Part shown: piece by piece, positions 24,867 to 36,302 of the stretch | Layout of the letters: each line of letters begins with the position of its first letter | Position numbering within the stretch: position 1 is the stretch's first letter | Assembly (NCBI GenBank): GCA_020851565.1 | Contig: JADZCN010000113.1 | Span: forward strand, 124,001-188,000 | DNA length: 64,000 bases | DNA from: Acidobacteriota bacterium | GTDB lineage: Bacteria; Acidobacteriota; Vicinamibacteria; Vicinamibacterales; UBA2999 | Reading direction: 5' to 3' | Notes under the pieces: model-generated | Databases searched by the model: none | What the model saw: only the letters and a program-made list of their open reading frames with translations | Told to the model about the DNA's origin: nothing | Translations under genes and position numbers: made by a program

Positions 24867-25853
24867 CTACTGCTTCGGCTTCTCGAACTCCGAGTCCTTC
24901 ACCGAGGGGTTCACCCTGAACTTCTCGATCGTCCACTCCTCGTTGGGCTGGCCTTCGATGGAGATGCCGATCTTGTGCGGCAGCATGACGCCGTCCACCT
25001 TCTTGTAGTCGCCCAGGTGCATGGCGAACTGCGAGGGCTGGGGCGGGCCCTGCTTGCGCATCTCTTCCATGCGCTGCTTCATCTCCTCTTCGGAGGGACG
25101 CTGGCCGCCGCCGGGACCGGCACCCGGGCCGCGCCGTCCACCAGGACCGCCCGGGCCGCCCATCATCATCACGCGCGGGCGAATCTCCATGTACTGGACC
25201 ATCAGCGGCAGGTGCGTGGACTGATCCACGAAGAGGCGCACGGCGCGCCCCGCTTCGTCCTTCGTCTCGAGGATGTCGGCCTTGCCCTCGGGCGATTCGG
25301 CGACGCCGGCGTAGGTGAACGGCTGTGCGCTCTCGGCGAACAGCGCGACGGTCCACCGCTGCAGCTCCATCTTCATCCGGCGCACGCGCTGCTGCTCGAT
25401 CTGCTCGGGGGTGAGGGGACCGCCGCCGGGGCCGCCGGGACCACCGGGACCGCCAGGCCCTCGGATCTCCATGCGCATCCCGCCGCCCATGCCGCCGCGG
25501 TTCTGGATGTCGTCCCACGCCTCGGTCCCGTTGAACGCGGAGATGCGTTCGACGGTGGGGCCGCCCACCATGCCGCCCATGCCCATCTCTTCACTGCGCT
25601 TGAACTTGTCGGGCCTGACCAGCGTGAGGATCAGCGTGCCTTCCATGTCCCGCTGCCCCATCGTCCGGCGGAACGGCCCCTCGGCGGTGAGCGCCTTGAC
25701 GGACGTCAGCTTGTCGCTGCCGAGCGCCTTCTTCACGTCGGCCACCACCTGCGCCACCTGGTCCTGCGCCGCGAGCGGCAGCACGACGCCCTGCTCGATG
25801 TCAACCACGTTGGCCAGCACCACCGCGGCCGCAACTACTGCGAGTCTCTTCAT
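24867..25853 (-). CDS. LolA-like exported protein with Gly/Pro-rich insertions
   Basis: 328 residues. Signal peptide-like N-terminus MKRLAVVAAAVVLANVV. The body looks like an outer-membrane lipoprotein carrier/sorting (LolA/LolB-type) half-barrel: LTAEGPFRRTMGQRDMEGTLILTLVRPDKFKRSEEM, ISAFNGTEAWDDI, AESPEGKADILETKDEAGRAVRLFVDQSTHLPLMVQYMEI, DYKKVDGVMLPHKIGISIEG. Two Gly/Pro-rich inserts (about residues 128-145 and 205-222) interrupt it, echoing the Gly-Pro loop of the neighbouring receptor. It may help lodge or sense an outer-membrane component. A tandem repeat lies directly upstream of its leader. Confidence 0.75.
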   Translation of the reverse strand: MKRLAVVAAAVVLANVVDIEQGVVLPLAAQDQVAQVVADVKKALGSDKLTSVKALTAEGPFRRTMGQRDMEGTLILTLVRPDKFKRSEEMGMGGMVGGPTVERISAFNGTEAWDDIQNRGGMGGGMRMEIRGPGGPGGPGGPGGGPLTPEQIEQQRVRRMKMELQRWTVALFAESAQPFTYAGVAESPEGKADILETKDEAGRAVRLFVDQSTHLPLMVQYMEIRPRVMMMGGPGGPGGRRGPGAGPGGGQRPSEEEMKQRMEEMRKQGPPQPSQFAMHLGDYKKVDGVMLPHKIGISIEGQPNEEWTIEKFRVNPSVKDSEFEKPKQ

Positions 25854-25875
25854 AGGTGAGTCCTGTTCGGTTGGG

Positions 25876-26012
25876 TCGTGGGACTTGGGGCGTGGGACTT
25901 GGGGCGTGGGTCCTGATCCCTGCCCCCCTGATCCCTGATCCCTGATCCCCGATCCCTGATCCCTGATCCCCTGATCCCTGATCCCCTGATCCCCGATCCC
26001 TGATCCCTGCTT
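25876..26012. repeat. tandem repeats GTGGGACTTGGGGC and CCTGATCCCTGATC
   Basis: Two word types occur in sequence: GTGGGACTTGGGGC repeated at 25879-25911, then CTGATCCCTGATCCC repeated about ten times with occasional CCCCGATCCC variants to 26012. They fill most of the 291-bp gap between the divergent LolA-like gene and the sensor kinase. The last 130 bp of the gap hold a candidate promoter. Confidence 0.9.
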
Positions 26013-26055
26013 CCTGTCGTCCAGTGATTATTACGACGCCCGACTCGGATCAGAC

Positions 26056-26091
26056 GTTAAGGCTGGGCAAAGCGTTTGTTAACGATGTTAA
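26056..26091 (+). promoter_or_regulatory. GTTAA boxes, candidate response-regulator sites
   Basis: CGTTAAGG, GTTAACG and GTTAAAT at 26056, 26078 and 26087 stand out as AT-rich words in otherwise GC-rich DNA, 40-75 bp upstream of the -10 box of the sensor kinase gene. Spacings of 22 and 9 bp are compatible with an OmpR-type dimer on direct repeats. Autoregulation by the regulator at 28290 is inferred. Confidence 0.4.
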
Positions 26092-26130
26092 ATGCCTGAT
26101 CGCGAGGGGTTTACGCCGAATTTCGCGTGC

Positions 26131-26136
26131 TAGACT
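26131..26136 (+). promoter_or_regulatory. -10 box TAGACT of a leaderless transcript
   Basis: TAGACT lies 8 nt before the ATG of the sensor kinase; no Shine-Dalgarno precedes the ATG. The arrangement matches those at 3668 (shell gene) and 46267 (Mod). Confidence 0.4.
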
Positions 26137-26144
26137 GCGCTCAA

Positions 26145-28208
<2,064 letters not shown>

Positions 28209-28220
28209 CATCCTGCGAAA

Positions 28221-28289
28221 CGAAACCACGAAGGCGCGAAGAGCACGAAGCTTCCTTTCTCTCTTCTCACTTCCCACTTCCCACTTCCC
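28221..28289 (+). repeat. CACGAAGGCGCGAAG repeat followed by ACTTCCC repeats
   Basis: GAAACCACGAAGGCGCGAAG then AGCACGAAG at 28221-28250, followed by TCTCACTTCCCACTTCCCAC (three ACTTCCC units) that ends exactly at the ATG of the regulator gene. There is therefore no Shine-Dalgarno for that gene. Confidence 0.88.
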
Positions 28290-28979
28290 ATGCCGTCCGC
28301 CCGCCTCCTGCTCGTTGAAGACGAACCCGGCCTGCAGCTTGCCCTGAGCGATCGCCTGGCGGCGGAAGGCTACGCGGTGGAGACGGCCGGCGACGGCGAC
28401 ACCGCCATCCGGCGCGCCGGAGGCGAGCCGTTCGATCTCATCGTGCTCGACGTGATGCTGCCCGGCCGCGACGGCTTCGAGGTGGCCCGGGCGCTCCGGC
28501 AGCAGGGCGTGAAGACGCCCATCCTCATGCTGACGGCCCGCTCCCAGGTCGTGGACCGCGTGGTCGGGCTGAAGCTCGGCGCGGACGACTACCTCACGAA
28601 GCCATTCGACACGATGGAGTTGCTGGCGCGGCTCGAGGCGCTGCTGAGGCGCGCCCCGGCCACGTCCGGAGTTGCGCTCGAGCGCTACCAGTTCGGCGAG
28701 GTGGTGGTGGACGTGCGGAAGGCGGAGGTGACGAAGGCCGCCGAGCCCCTCGAGCTCTCCGCGAAGGAGTTTCAGCTGCTCCGCTACTTCATCGAGAACC
28801 GCGGGACGACGCTCTCACGCGAGAAGCTGCTGCAGGACGTGTGGGGCTACACGGCGATGCCCTCCACGCGCACGGTGGACGTACACGTGGCGTGGCTCAG
28901 GCAGAAGCTCGAACCGAACCCAAGGGCGCCGCAGTACATCCTCACCGTGCACGGCATGGGCTACAAGTTCGCGGGGTAA
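28290..28979 (+). CDS. OmpR/PhoB family response regulator
   Basis: 229 residues, standard length. Receiver domain: LLVEDEPGLQLAL, phospho-acceptor Asp54 (LIVLDVMLPGRDG), Thr (MLTARS) and Lys (YLTKPF). The C-terminal winged helix (EPLELSAKEFQLLRYFIENRGTTLSREKLLQDVWGY, TRTVDVHVAWLRQKLEP, ILTVHGMGYKF) is complete. It pairs with the sensor kinase immediately upstream. The start codon directly follows ACTTCCC repeats, so initiation may depend on coupling or lack a Shine-Dalgarno. Confidence 0.95.
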   Translation: MPSARLLLVEDEPGLQLALSDRLAAEGYAVETAGDGDTAIRRAGGEPFDLIVLDVMLPGRDGFEVARALRQQGVKTPILMLTARSQVVDRVVGLKLGADDYLTKPFDTMELLARLEALLRRAPATSGVALERYQFGEVVVDVRKAEVTKAAEPLELSAKEFQLLRYFIENRGTTLSREKLLQDVWGYTAMPSTRTVDVHVAWLRQKLEPNPRAPQYILTVHGMGYKFAG

Positions 28980-28980
28980 A

Positions 28981-29213
28981 GGCGCGAGCACTCTGTGCTC
29001 GCGTGGGCCGGCTTGCCGGCAGGCGGCGCTTCGCGCCGTGGGCTTCGGCGCGTGGGAGCGTCCCTGTGGTCGGGGAACGAAGGCACGAAGGAGCACGAAG
29101 ATCATGAGGCCGAGGCCTGCCCGCGATCCCGTGCCCGAAGCCCGGGGGCAGGGATCGAGAACCCGACTGGTTCATCCTCTTCGTGCTGCTTCGTGCCTTC
29201 GTCCCTGCGGGCA
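28981..29213. repeat. hairpin array plus inverted CACGAAG arms between convergent genes
   Basis: 28981-29060 shows GTGGGC-spaced stems (GCGAGCAC/GTGCTCGC, CGGC-TT-GCCG, GGCGC-TTC-GCGCC). Next come GAACGAAGGCACGAAGGAGC at 29077-29104 and its inverse (CTTCGTGCTGCTTCGTGCCT) at 29180-29209 around a 75-bp core. The gap lies between convergent genes and would fold as a large stem, possibly ending transcription from both sides. No gene is seen. Confidence 0.75.
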
Positions 29214-29228
29214 GGCGCTGGTCCCCGG

Positions 29229-31172
29229 CTACGGCAGCGCGAGGGCGACGAACTCCGGTTCCATGTTCCGGTCGCCGACGGCCACGACGATGTACTGCTT
29301 GCCGCGGCTCATGTAGGTCATGGGCGCGGCAGTGGTGCCTGAGGGCAGCTCCATCTCCCACACCACGGCGCCGGTGGCCTTGTCGTAGGCGCGCAGCTTC
29401 TTTCCCCACGCCCAGGGATAGGGCCAGGCCCCCGTGATGGCATCACTCCCCTCACCCAGGAACAACAGCGCCTTCGTGAGCAACGGAGCGGGGCGGTTCG
29501 GAATGCCGAGTGGTCCCAGGTTCAGGTCCTTGAGGAGCGGGTGGCTCCGGGGACCATCACCATTTGGCTTCATCCACGCCAGCTCGCCGGTGTTCAGGTT
29601 GAATGCCGTCACGCGGCCGTACGGCGGCTTCACCAGCGGCAGGCCATCGATGGTCGGCGGGTTGCGGCCCTTCGATTTCGCCACGTAGCGCATCGTGGCG
29701 TCCTTCTCGACGCCCGCGGCCTCGATGAGATCGTACATGCCCGGCATGGTGTGCGAGACCGCGTAGTACATGCCGGTCTCCGGATCGAACGCCCCGGTGT
29801 GCCAGTTCCCAGCGCCCCAGTTCCCGGGCACGAAGTAGGTGCCCTTCTTCGTCTCCGTCAAGAGCGACGGCGGCGTGTACATCGGGCCGACAACGTAATC
29901 CTTCAGGATGTCACGCGCCTGTTGCCTGAGGGCGGGCGTGAAGTCGATCAGGTCATCGTCGGTGATCCCCTGCCGGTCGAACGCAGGTGGCTTGGTCGGG
30001 AAGGGCTGTGTCGGGGAGCTGTGCTCGCCGGGCACGGTCGACTGCGGAACCGGACGCTCCTCGATCGGCCAGACCGGACGGCCCGTCACGCGATCGAGCA
30101 CGAACAGGAATCCGTTCTTGTTCGCGGCCATCACGGCCTTGATGCGCCTCCCGTTCACCGTGATGTCACCCAGCGTGGCGGGGCTGATGTTGTCGTACTC
30201 CCAGAGGTCGTGGTGCACCATCTGGAAGTGCCACACGCGCCTGCCGGTCTTCGCGTCGAGCGCAACGAGGCTGGCGGAGAAGAGGTTGTCGCCCTTCCGG
30301 TGCCCGCCGTAGTAGGCGGCGGTCGACACGGACAGCGGGACGTAGACGTATCCGAGGTCCTCGTCGGCGCTCAGGGCAGCCCAGGCGCCGAGGTCACCGG
30401 CATCGGGCAGGAACGATGGATCCCAGGTATCAGCGCCGAATTCACCGGGCCTGGGAATGACATGGAAGGTCCAGAGCAGGCGGCCGGTCCTGATGTCGTA
30501 GCCGCGGATGTCCTCCGGGGCGGCTTCCTTCTTGATCGACGCACTGTCTCCCCCACCGCCTCCATTGCCGGCCAGGACGACGACGTCACCGACGATGAGC
30601 GGACCGGATGTGAGGCGGTACGGCCCCGCGCGGGGCGAGTCGCGCTCCAGCTTCACGCGTCCGGCCTCTCCGAACGCGCGATACACCGCACCGGTCTCCT
30701 TGCTGAGGGCGTAGAGATACTCACCGCGGACGGCAACGAGACGGCCGTCGCCCCGGGTCCACATGTCGATCCCGCGTGCGGCCTGCCCCTGCCCTTCGGA
30801 TGGATCCGGGAGAGCCTGGGTCCAGCGACGCACACCGGTTTCCGGGTTGAGGGCCATCGTCAGCCCCAGGGCATCCTGCGTGTAGAGGATGCCGTCGACC
30901 ATGAGGGGCGTGGACCGCAGGTAGGCGTTGATCCGCAGCTCCGGGTTGGCCTTGCGAAGGGCGGGGTCCACGGCCGGGGCACGCCATGCGATACGGAGGT
31001 TCTTGACGTTGTCGCGCCCGATTTGATCGAGCGGTGAGTAGCGCGTGAAGGCTTTGTCACCACCGTAGTTCGACCATCCCACGAAGCCGCCCTGGCCCTC
31101 GACGAGGCCGGCGCACACGCAAACCACCACGACGCTCAGCCCGAAGGCCCATCCTCGACGCCATGTCACCAT
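29229..31172 (-). CDS. PQQ-dependent dehydrogenase (quinoprotein), periplasmic
   Basis: 647 residues. ATG 31172 is chosen because GGAGG lies 8 nt upstream and a signal peptide follows (WRRGWAFGLSVVVVCVCAGLVEGQG). The eight-bladed quinoprotein propeller is evident: WSNYGGDKAFTRYSPLDQI, LNPETGVRRWTQAL, ALSADEDLGYVYVPLS, LVALDAKTGRRVWHFQMVHHDLWEYD, LFVLDRVTGRPVWPIEE, AFDPETGMYYAVSH, YDKATGAVVWEMELPSGTTAAPMTY. The HHDLWEYD block is the hallmark of glucose/alcohol-dehydrogenase type quinoproteins. No CxxCH is present, so it has no own haem c and must pass electrons to quinone or another carrier. It ends the amine-catabolism gene block; the substrate may be an alcohol or sugar. Confidence 0.9.
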   Translation of the reverse strand: MVTWRRGWAFGLSVVVVCVCAGLVEGQGGFVGWSNYGGDKAFTRYSPLDQIGRDNVKNLRIAWRAPAVDPALRKANPELRINAYLRSTPLMVDGILYTQDALGLTMALNPETGVRRWTQALPDPSEGQGQAARGIDMWTRGDGRLVAVRGEYLYALSKETGAVYRAFGEAGRVKLERDSPRAGPYRLTSGPLIVGDVVVLAGNGGGGGDSASIKKEAAPEDIRGYDIRTGRLLWTFHVIPRPGEFGADTWDPSFLPDAGDLGAWAALSADEDLGYVYVPLSVSTAAYYGGHRKGDNLFSASLVALDAKTGRRVWHFQMVHHDLWEYDNISPATLGDITVNGRRIKAVMAANKNGFLFVLDRVTGRPVWPIEERPVPQSTVPGEHSSPTQPFPTKPPAFDRQGITDDDLIDFTPALRQQARDILKDYVVGPMYTPPSLLTETKKGTYFVPGNWGAGNWHTGAFDPETGMYYAVSHTMPGMYDLIEAAGVEKDATMRYVAKSKGRNPPTIDGLPLVKPPYGRVTAFNLNTGELAWMKPNGDGPRSHPLLKDLNLGPLGIPNRPAPLLTKALLFLGEGSDAITGAWPYPWAWGKKLRAYDKATGAVVWEMELPSGTTAAPMTYMSRGKQYIVVAVGDRNMEPEFVALALP

Positions 31173-31211
31173 CGGCGAAACCTCCTGTTGTCTCATCTCA
31201 ACGCCCGCGCT

Positions 31212-32036
31212 TCAGAACGTCGGTGGGGTGTTGACCCAGAGCAGGACGGCATCCTTCTTGAGCGGGTTGAACCACCGGTGCCCTTGCCGGCTCTCGAACC
31301 AGAATCCGTCCCCTTCACGTAACGTGTGGCATTCGAGCTCGTCGAGCCACAGCTCGAGCGTACCCGAGAGCATGTAGATGAACTCCTCGCCCTCGTGCGA
31401 GTACGCGCCATCACTCCCCGTGCCCGGCGGGACACGAAACAGCATGCTCTGCAGCTGCCGTGCCCCGACCGAGAGCAGTTCCATGCGAATGCCCGACGCT
31501 GTTTCGATGACGCGCCGCTCCCGTGGTCGCACGAGCCGCTTGGGACGCCTCGGCATCTCGTAGAGATCGAGCACCGTCGTGCCGTAGGTCGCCGTCAGGC
31601 GCTGCAGCGTCGCGACCGACGGGTTGGCCCGCGAGAGTTCGATCGCACTCAGGAATCCCGCGGAAATCTTCGCCCGCCGCGCGGCTTCCGTGAGACCGAG
31701 CCCCTGCTTCTTTCGCATCTCGCGCAGCTTGCGCCCGACATCGGTCGGACGCCCGCCATCGAGACGTCGGGATGCCACTTCCTGGGACTTGCCCAGGATC
31801 TCCTTGATGCCCGGAAGGTTGAGGCGCTTGACGTCACGCAGGTACTTGATGCGCTTGAGGACCTCGAGCAGCTCGCGGCTGTACAGGCGGTAATGGCCGT
31901 TGCTACGGACCGGTGTCACGATGCCGACGTTCTCCCACAGGCGAAGCGTCGACGGGCTCACCCCGAGGATCTTCGCCGTCTGGCCAACCGTCAGCAGTCC
32001 GACCCGGTCGGCGCCGCTCACTGCACTCTTCCTCAC
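31212..32036 (-). CDS. MerR-XRE-cupin triple-domain transcriptional regulator
   Basis: 274 residues from GTG 32036, which has GGGAGG six nt upstream; the frame extends to 32066. Residues about 15-85 are a MerR winged helix (LTVGQTAKILGVSPSTLRLWENVGIVTPVRSNGHYRLYSRELLEVL). Residues about 100-155 are an XRE helix-turn-helix (GRKLREMRKKQGLGLTEAARRAKISAGFLSAIELSRANPSVATLQRL). Residues about 195-270 are a cupin (HEGEEFIYMLSGTLELWLDELECHTLREGDGFWFESRQGHRWFNP). XRE-cupin proteins include the polyamine regulator PuuR; an extra MerR domain is unusual. Encoded inside the putative amine operon, it probably controls it. Confidence 0.92.
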   Translation of the reverse strand: MRKSAVSGADRVGLLTVGQTAKILGVSPSTLRLWENVGIVTPVRSNGHYRLYSRELLEVLKRIKYLRDVKRLNLPGIKEILGKSQEVASRRLDGGRPTDVGRKLREMRKKQGLGLTEAARRAKISAGFLSAIELSRANPSVATLQRLTATYGTTVLDLYEMPRRPKRLVRPRERRVIETASGIRMELLSVGARQLQSMLFRVPPGTGSDGAYSHEGEEFIYMLSGTLELWLDELECHTLREGDGFWFESRQGHRWFNPLKKDAVLLWVNTPPTF

Positions 32037-32185
32037 CGGAAACCTCCCTTGGCTGTCAGCTCGCACACCTCGCCCTCCGAAATCTCCGCCACTGGCATGC
32101 TCGTGGGGACCAACGGAAGACGAGGCATGGGAACGATATCAAGGAAGGCGCCGAGGGCAAATGCCCGCGGGCAGCCGCCTCCGCA

Positions 32186-32692
32186 TCAGTCGCAGCGCAC
32201 CACCTTGCCCCGTGGATGACCGCTGTACGACACGATGCGCCAGCCGTCCTTCGACTTGCCGAGGATGTAGGTGACGCCGCCGACCGACATGACGCTGCCG
32301 TCCGTCTTGTAGCGGGTGTTGTACCCGCTCGCGATGGCAGCGTTGGCGTTCAGGACACACACGTTCTCGGTGGTGAACACCGAGCGCGACCACCCGCTCG
32401 CCACGAGCTGCTTCATCGACGCCTGGAAGCGGGCCTGTGCCTGTTCCCGAGTGAGGTCGGCCTGCGGCCCGCTGCCTCCGATCACGAGCCACGGAATGTT
32501 GAAGACCTCGCTGGCCAGCACGTCCGGCTTCTGTTCCGAGAACAGCCGGTAGTACTTGTCGATGTGCGCGGTCGCCTCCTTCTTGACCGCGTCTACCTCT
32601 GCGGGCGACATCTGCTGCTGCGCGCCGAGCGTCACCGACAAGGCGCCCAGGGCCACGACCACCGCTGCTGCAATGCGGACGTACTGCTTCAT
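32186..32692 (-). CDS. exported NTF2/SnoaL-like protein
   Basis: 168 residues from ATG 32692, which starts the signal peptide (MKQYVRIAAAVVVALGALSVTLGAQ); the frame is open upstream into the dehydrogenase gene. The mature part (VKKEATAHIDKYYRLFSEQKPDVLASEVFNIPWLVIGG, FQASMKQLVASGWSR, GYNTRYKTDGSVMSVGGVTYILGKSKDGWRIVSYSGHP) has the helix-sheet pattern of the NTF2/SnoaL fold, used for small-ligand binding or catalysis. It lies 32 bp after the semialdehyde dehydrogenase. A 149-bp gap separates it from the regulator gene. Confidence 0.75.
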   Translation of the reverse strand: MKQYVRIAAAVVVALGALSVTLGAQQQMSPAEVDAVKKEATAHIDKYYRLFSEQKPDVLASEVFNIPWLVIGGSGPQADLTREQAQARFQASMKQLVASGWSRSVFTTENVCVLNANAAIASGYNTRYKTDGSVMSVGGVTYILGKSKDGWRIVSYSGHPRGKVVRCD

Positions 32693-32724
32693 CACCACCT
32701 CCAGAACGAAGTCGACATCACTGC

Positions 32725-34233
<1,509 letters not shown>

Positions 34234-34245
34234 GTTCCTTCTCCG

Positions 34246-36270
34246 CTAATTGCCCGACGTCGTCGTCCCCTTCGTGAGGAAGGGATACGCGCGGCGCTCC
34301 AGGACTTCACCGACAGCCCGATTGGCCTCCAGGAACGCAGCGTCCGTGTGCGGGCTGGCCGCCGCGTCCGAGTTGGCGATGGTGATGAGGCCGTACGGCT
34401 GCCGGGCCTTCACGCACGGCCGATCGTTGGTCGAGGTGAACACCCACTCCATGGGATCCGTGAGGCTGTTGTAGGTGTACGCATAGCCGTGCGGCCACCG
34501 GTTGACGGTGATCGCCGCGATGTCACGGGCCGGGTCGAAGCCACCCGGACCGAGGACCCTCCCCAGCTGGTCGCGAATGCTCCGCTCGAACGTCTCGAAC
34601 GAGGCCGCCAGCAGATCGGCGCGCCCGATGCGGTGCTGCTCCTTGCGCGGCTTCCCCGGCGCGCAGGGGTGCCGGGCCAGGCTGAGCACCACGGGCTCCC
34701 TGGGTGTCCGCGGGTGGTGCAGGTCACCGAGGTCCACGGCCTCCGAAAGACCCACGCTGTCGTGATACATCGTCGGCGTCGAGATGTTGCTCACGCCCAG
34801 CTTCTCGAACGCCGTCCACTGCCGCACGGCAACGCTCGTGTAGACCAGTGGTCCCTTGACGCCGTACGCCAGCGCCTCCTTCTGTGCGGCCGGGATGTCC
34901 GGCACGAGGTACGGGATGAACATGTTCCAGCAGGCCATGACGCAGGCCTTGGCGCGCACGTCGTACAGCCGCCCGCCCCGGTTGTAGCTGACGATGACCT
35001 CGCGGGCGGACTCGGGGCTTCCGTCGTGGCGCACGTTCACGACCGTGCTGTTCAGCCTGACACGGGCCGTCTGGTTGGGCCGGTCGAGGAAGGCGTAGTT
35101 GACGCGGGCGGTGGCCACGTCCTCCTGAGAGCCACCCGGGACGGCGTCGGGAATCAGCCAGCGCACGAGCAGCCGCGTCACGGTGGCGTTGCCGTCGGGG
35201 AAGTGGATGCTGCCACCGCCACCTGCCGCCTTCTGCCTCCCGTGGTGGCCGCCCGGCAGGTCTGCGAGCACGCCGTCCGGCGTCGGGTCGAGCTTGAGTC
35301 CCGCGAACCCCGGCACGCCCATCTCCCACCCGAACAGCGCGGGCACGGCATCGGCGCCCACGCAGAAGTTCCCCCGGCCGGTCGTGATGAAGAACCAGAG
35401 GCAGTCCTTGTGGACCTTGGCCACGTTGAGCAGGTAGTGCTCGAGGCTCATCCGGGCCAGCTGCTCCTTCTTCTCGCCCGAGGTCAGGCCCGGCATGTAA
35501 TCCGGCTGGTTCGCGTCCTGCAGCCGCAGCATGTCCTCCCGCGCCTGTGCTGCAATGGGCATCTGGTCCAGGTACTCCTTCGGATAGCCGCCGCGGCCGC
35601 GCCCCCCGGCCTGACCCGGCGGGCGGACCACGAGGCGATCCACGCCCCACGTCTCCTTGTCGAAGAAGTGGCCGCTCCGAAGCCCGAGCGACGAATAGAG
35701 GCTCCGGTTCGTCTCGTTCGACTTGATGTACCGATCGAGATCGACGCCGATCGACTCGAGCAGCTGGCGGGAGGGCAGGTTGTAGCGGAGGGGCGACTCG
35801 ATGTTCAGCGTCCCGCCGTTCAACGCGAGAAGCTTCCCGTCGACGACGAACTCGTTGCGTTTCGCGTGTCCACCGAAGTCGTCGTGGTTGTCGAGCACGA
35901 GCACGCGGGCGGATCGGCCGACGTTCTTGACGTAGTAATGAGCGGCGGCCAGGCCGCTCAGGCCACCGCCGACGACCACGAGGTCGTAGGTTTCGTTCGT
36001 GTGCGAGACAGCGGAGAGGTCGACGCCGCGGCGGTCTCGCAGCTGGTGCCCCACCTCGAACGATCCGGCGTGGCTGCCGCGCATGCCCGTCAGGCGGGGT
36101 GGATAGTAGTCGGGGGAGGACTGCTCCAGCGCCGCCTGCTGCGCATCCAGGTCCAGTGCCCAGCTCCATTTCGGGAGGAGGCTGGCCCCGGCCGCCACCG
36201 CAACGCCGTTGACGAAGTCCCGCCGCCCGATGGTCCGGTCCATGCCGAGATCGCGATCCTTGCCGTTCAT
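34246..36270 (-). CDS. Tat-exported FAD amine dehydrogenase, spermidine-dehydrogenase-like (paralogue 1)
   Basis: 674 residues from ATG 36270 with AGGAGAG upstream. It starts KDRDLGMDRTIGRRDFVNGVAVAAGA, a twin-arginine signal shared with spermidine dehydrogenase SpdH of Pseudomonas. YYPPRLTGMRGSHAGSFEVGHQLRD and the FAD fold YDLVVVGGGLSGLAAAHYYV...LVLDNHDDFGGHAKRNEF follow. The C-terminal region has ITVNRWPHGYAYTYNSLTDP and ITIANSDAAASPHTDAAFLEANRAV, also family hallmarks. It should oxidise a primary or secondary amine in the periplasm and donate electrons to the respiratory chain. The actual substrate is inferred, not shown. Downstream mmsA follows after 12 bp. Confidence 0.72.
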   Translation of the reverse strand: MNGKDRDLGMDRTIGRRDFVNGVAVAAGASLLPKWSWALDLDAQQAALEQSSPDYYPPRLTGMRGSHAGSFEVGHQLRDRRGVDLSAVSHTNETYDLVVVGGGLSGLAAAHYYVKNVGRSARVLVLDNHDDFGGHAKRNEFVVDGKLLALNGGTLNIESPLRYNLPSRQLLESIGVDLDRYIKSNETNRSLYSSLGLRSGHFFDKETWGVDRLVVRPPGQAGGRGRGGYPKEYLDQMPIAAQAREDMLRLQDANQPDYMPGLTSGEKKEQLARMSLEHYLLNVAKVHKDCLWFFITTGRGNFCVGADAVPALFGWEMGVPGFAGLKLDPTPDGVLADLPGGHHGRQKAAGGGGSIHFPDGNATVTRLLVRWLIPDAVPGGSQEDVATARVNYAFLDRPNQTARVRLNSTVVNVRHDGSPESAREVIVSYNRGGRLYDVRAKACVMACWNMFIPYLVPDIPAAQKEALAYGVKGPLVYTSVAVRQWTAFEKLGVSNISTPTMYHDSVGLSEAVDLGDLHHPRTPREPVVLSLARHPCAPGKPRKEQHRIGRADLLAASFETFERSIRDQLGRVLGPGGFDPARDIAAITVNRWPHGYAYTYNSLTDPMEWVFTSTNDRPCVKARQPYGLITIANSDAAASPHTDAAFLEANRAVGEVLERRAYPFLTKGTTTSGN

Positions 36271-36302
36271 GTCTCTCCTCACGGGTGCCTTGGCACCAGG
36301 AA

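Noticed and set aside
22614..25859. Very long plus-strand open frame (over 1000 codons) opposite the TonB receptor and LolA-like genes
   Set aside because: It is antisense to two genes with clear signal peptides and folds, spans the repeat gap, and its translation is Arg/His/Val-rich without domains. Such frames are expected on the opposite strand of GC-rich genes.
29229..31172. Quinohaemoprotein with its own cytochrome c domain
   Set aside because: No CxxCH motif is found anywhere in the translated sequence, so only the PQQ propeller is called.
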